This document shows positions 5,346 to 5,942 of a stretch of DNA of 5,942 nucleotides, piece by piece. This DNA comes from Acidocella sp. GTDB taxonomy: Bacteria > Pseudomonadota > Alphaproteobacteria > Acetobacterales > Acetobacteraceae. The first letter of the stretch is position 1; every line of letters starts with the position of its first letter. Made by a program: the position numbers and the translations under genes. The stretch is taken from NCBI GenBank assembly GCA_028687415.1, contig JAQUAC010000149.1, positions 1 through 5,942 on the forward strand. Direction: 5' to 3'. Under the pieces are notes generated by a model that saw nothing but the letters and a program-made list of their open reading frames with translations, was not told the DNA's origin and did no database searches.

Positions 5346-5881
5346 GCCGTCTGACGGTTTACGAGGATACGAAGCCCGGCGTGGCGGTGTTCGATTCGGA
5401 GGAACCCGGCGCGGTGGCGGCGGAGCTGAAAAAGATCAATGTGGGATTCGAGCGCTGGAACAGCCCGGTGCATCTGGCGGCCGACGCCCAGGCGGCGGTG
5501 ATTCTGGACGCCTACCGCCCATATCTGGACGCGCTGATGGGCGCCACGGGGGCGGGCTCAGCGGACGTGGTGAAGCTGACGCCGGAGCATCCGCAGGCAG
5601 CGGCGTTGCGTGAAAAATTCCTCGGCGAGCATACGCATAGCGAACCGGAGATCCGGTTTTTCGTGCAGGGCTCAGGGCATTTCGTGCTGCATGAAGCGGG
5701 CAAGGTTTACGTTGCCTTCTGCGAGGCGGGCGATCTGATCCATGTGCCCGCGGGCATCAAGCATTGGTTTGATGCCGGGGCGAAGCCTGATTTCACCGCG
5801 TTGCGCGTGTTCACGGACACCTCGGGCTGGGTGGCGCATTTCACCGGCGACGATATCTCCAAGCGTTTTCCCGTCGCATGA
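5342..5881 (+). CDS. mtnD: Acireductone dioxygenase (179 aa)
   Basis: A 179-residue cupin-fold dioxygenase that oxidises the acireductone made by MtnC. With iron it yields 4-methylthio-2-oxobutanoate and formate, the methionine route; with nickel the family yields methylthiopropionate, CO and formate. The metal ligands expected for this family are all present: H97 and H99 (EHTHSEPEIRFF), E103, and H141 (GIKHWFD). The N-terminal region LTVYEDTKP and the DVVKLTPEHP segment also match the family, and length is standard. The ATG at 5342 has GGAG (5329-5332) at 9 nt spacing and overlaps the mtnB stop by 4 bp; the longer in-frame start at 5282 would run deep into mtnB. The stop overlaps the mtnC start by 4 bp. 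Which metal is used in the cell cannot be read from sequence. Confidence 0.96.
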   Translation: MSRLTVYEDTKPGVAVFDSEEPGAVAAELKKINVGFERWNSPVHLAADAQAAVILDAYRPYLDALMGATGAGSADVVKLTPEHPQAAALREKFLGEHTHSEPEIRFFVQGSGHFVLHEAGKVYVAFCEAGDLIHVPAGIKHWFDAGAKPDFTALRVFTDTSGWVAHFTGDDISKRFPVA

Positions 5882-5942
5882 GGCCGGCCGCGATTCTAAC
5901 GGACATCGAGGGCACGACCACCCCGATCAGCTTTGTCCACCG
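5878..5942 (+). CDS. mtnC: Enolase-phosphatase E1, 5' end only (cut by window edge)
   Basis: The first 21 codons are visible and the frame stays open to the right edge. The sequence contains the haloacid dehalogenase motif I of MtnC, TDIEGTTTPISFVH, with nucleophile D9 and E11 in the DxE arrangement characteristic of the enolase-phosphatase. MtnC enolises and dephosphorylates the MtnB product to the acireductone used by MtnD, so the three genes cover consecutive reactions. It begins within the mtnD stop (ATGA) and has no evident Shine-Dalgarno, so initiation probably depends on termination of mtnD translation. The rest of the protein cannot be assessed. Confidence 0.93.
   Translation, partial: MRPAAILTDIEGTTTPISFVH

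Overview
The window looks like ordinary chromosome from a GC-rich alphaproteobacterium. The short spacings, the ATGA overlaps, GluQ beside conserved housekeeping genes, and the mtnB-mtnD-mtnC order are consistent with Rhodospirillales/Acetobacteraceae. That placement is an inference from gene content and base composition only.

Layout. Positions 1-930 hold the 3' part of a membrane glycosyltransferase of the DUF2029/GT87 type, which enters from beyond the left edge. Positions 830-2616 are a minus-strand group: a carboxylesterase/phospholipase-type alpha/beta hydrolase (1963-2616), a 144-bp AT-richer gap, an HNH nuclease-fold protein (1258-1818) and a small GlcG/HbpS-type protein (830-1255). 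The last two are only 2 bp apart. A 31-bp divergent spacer (2617-2647) separates this group from a plus-strand run that continues past the right edge: gluQ (2648-3463), a CPBP-family membrane protease (3460-4401), a 97-bp leader, tatA (4499-4747), mtnB (4749-5345), mtnD (5342-5881) and the start of mtnC (from 5878).

How the genes work together. mtnB, mtnD and mtnC encode consecutive steps of the methionine salvage pathway, from methylthioribulose-1-phosphate through the acireductone to the 2-keto acid precursor of methionine. Their start and stop codons overlap, so they are almost certainly translated together. tatA (twin-arginine translocase pore subunit) lies 1 bp upstream of mtnB and appears to share their transcript. 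gluQ (tRNA-Asp queuosine glutamylation) and the CPBP protease overlap by 4 bp and form the upstream half of the run. No functional link between these three themes is evident.

Points of interest are small: a 14-codon leader ORF with a good Shine-Dalgarno whose start codon sits in a perfect hairpin loop just before tatA; a possibly leaderless gluQ; a 101-bp tail-to-tail overlap at the glycosyltransferase end that one base would remove; a tRNA-like T-arm in the 1819-1962 gap; and a clear drop in GC content over the first ~830 bp. I see no CRISPR array, insertion sequence, phage gene, complete RNA gene or evident novel defence system.
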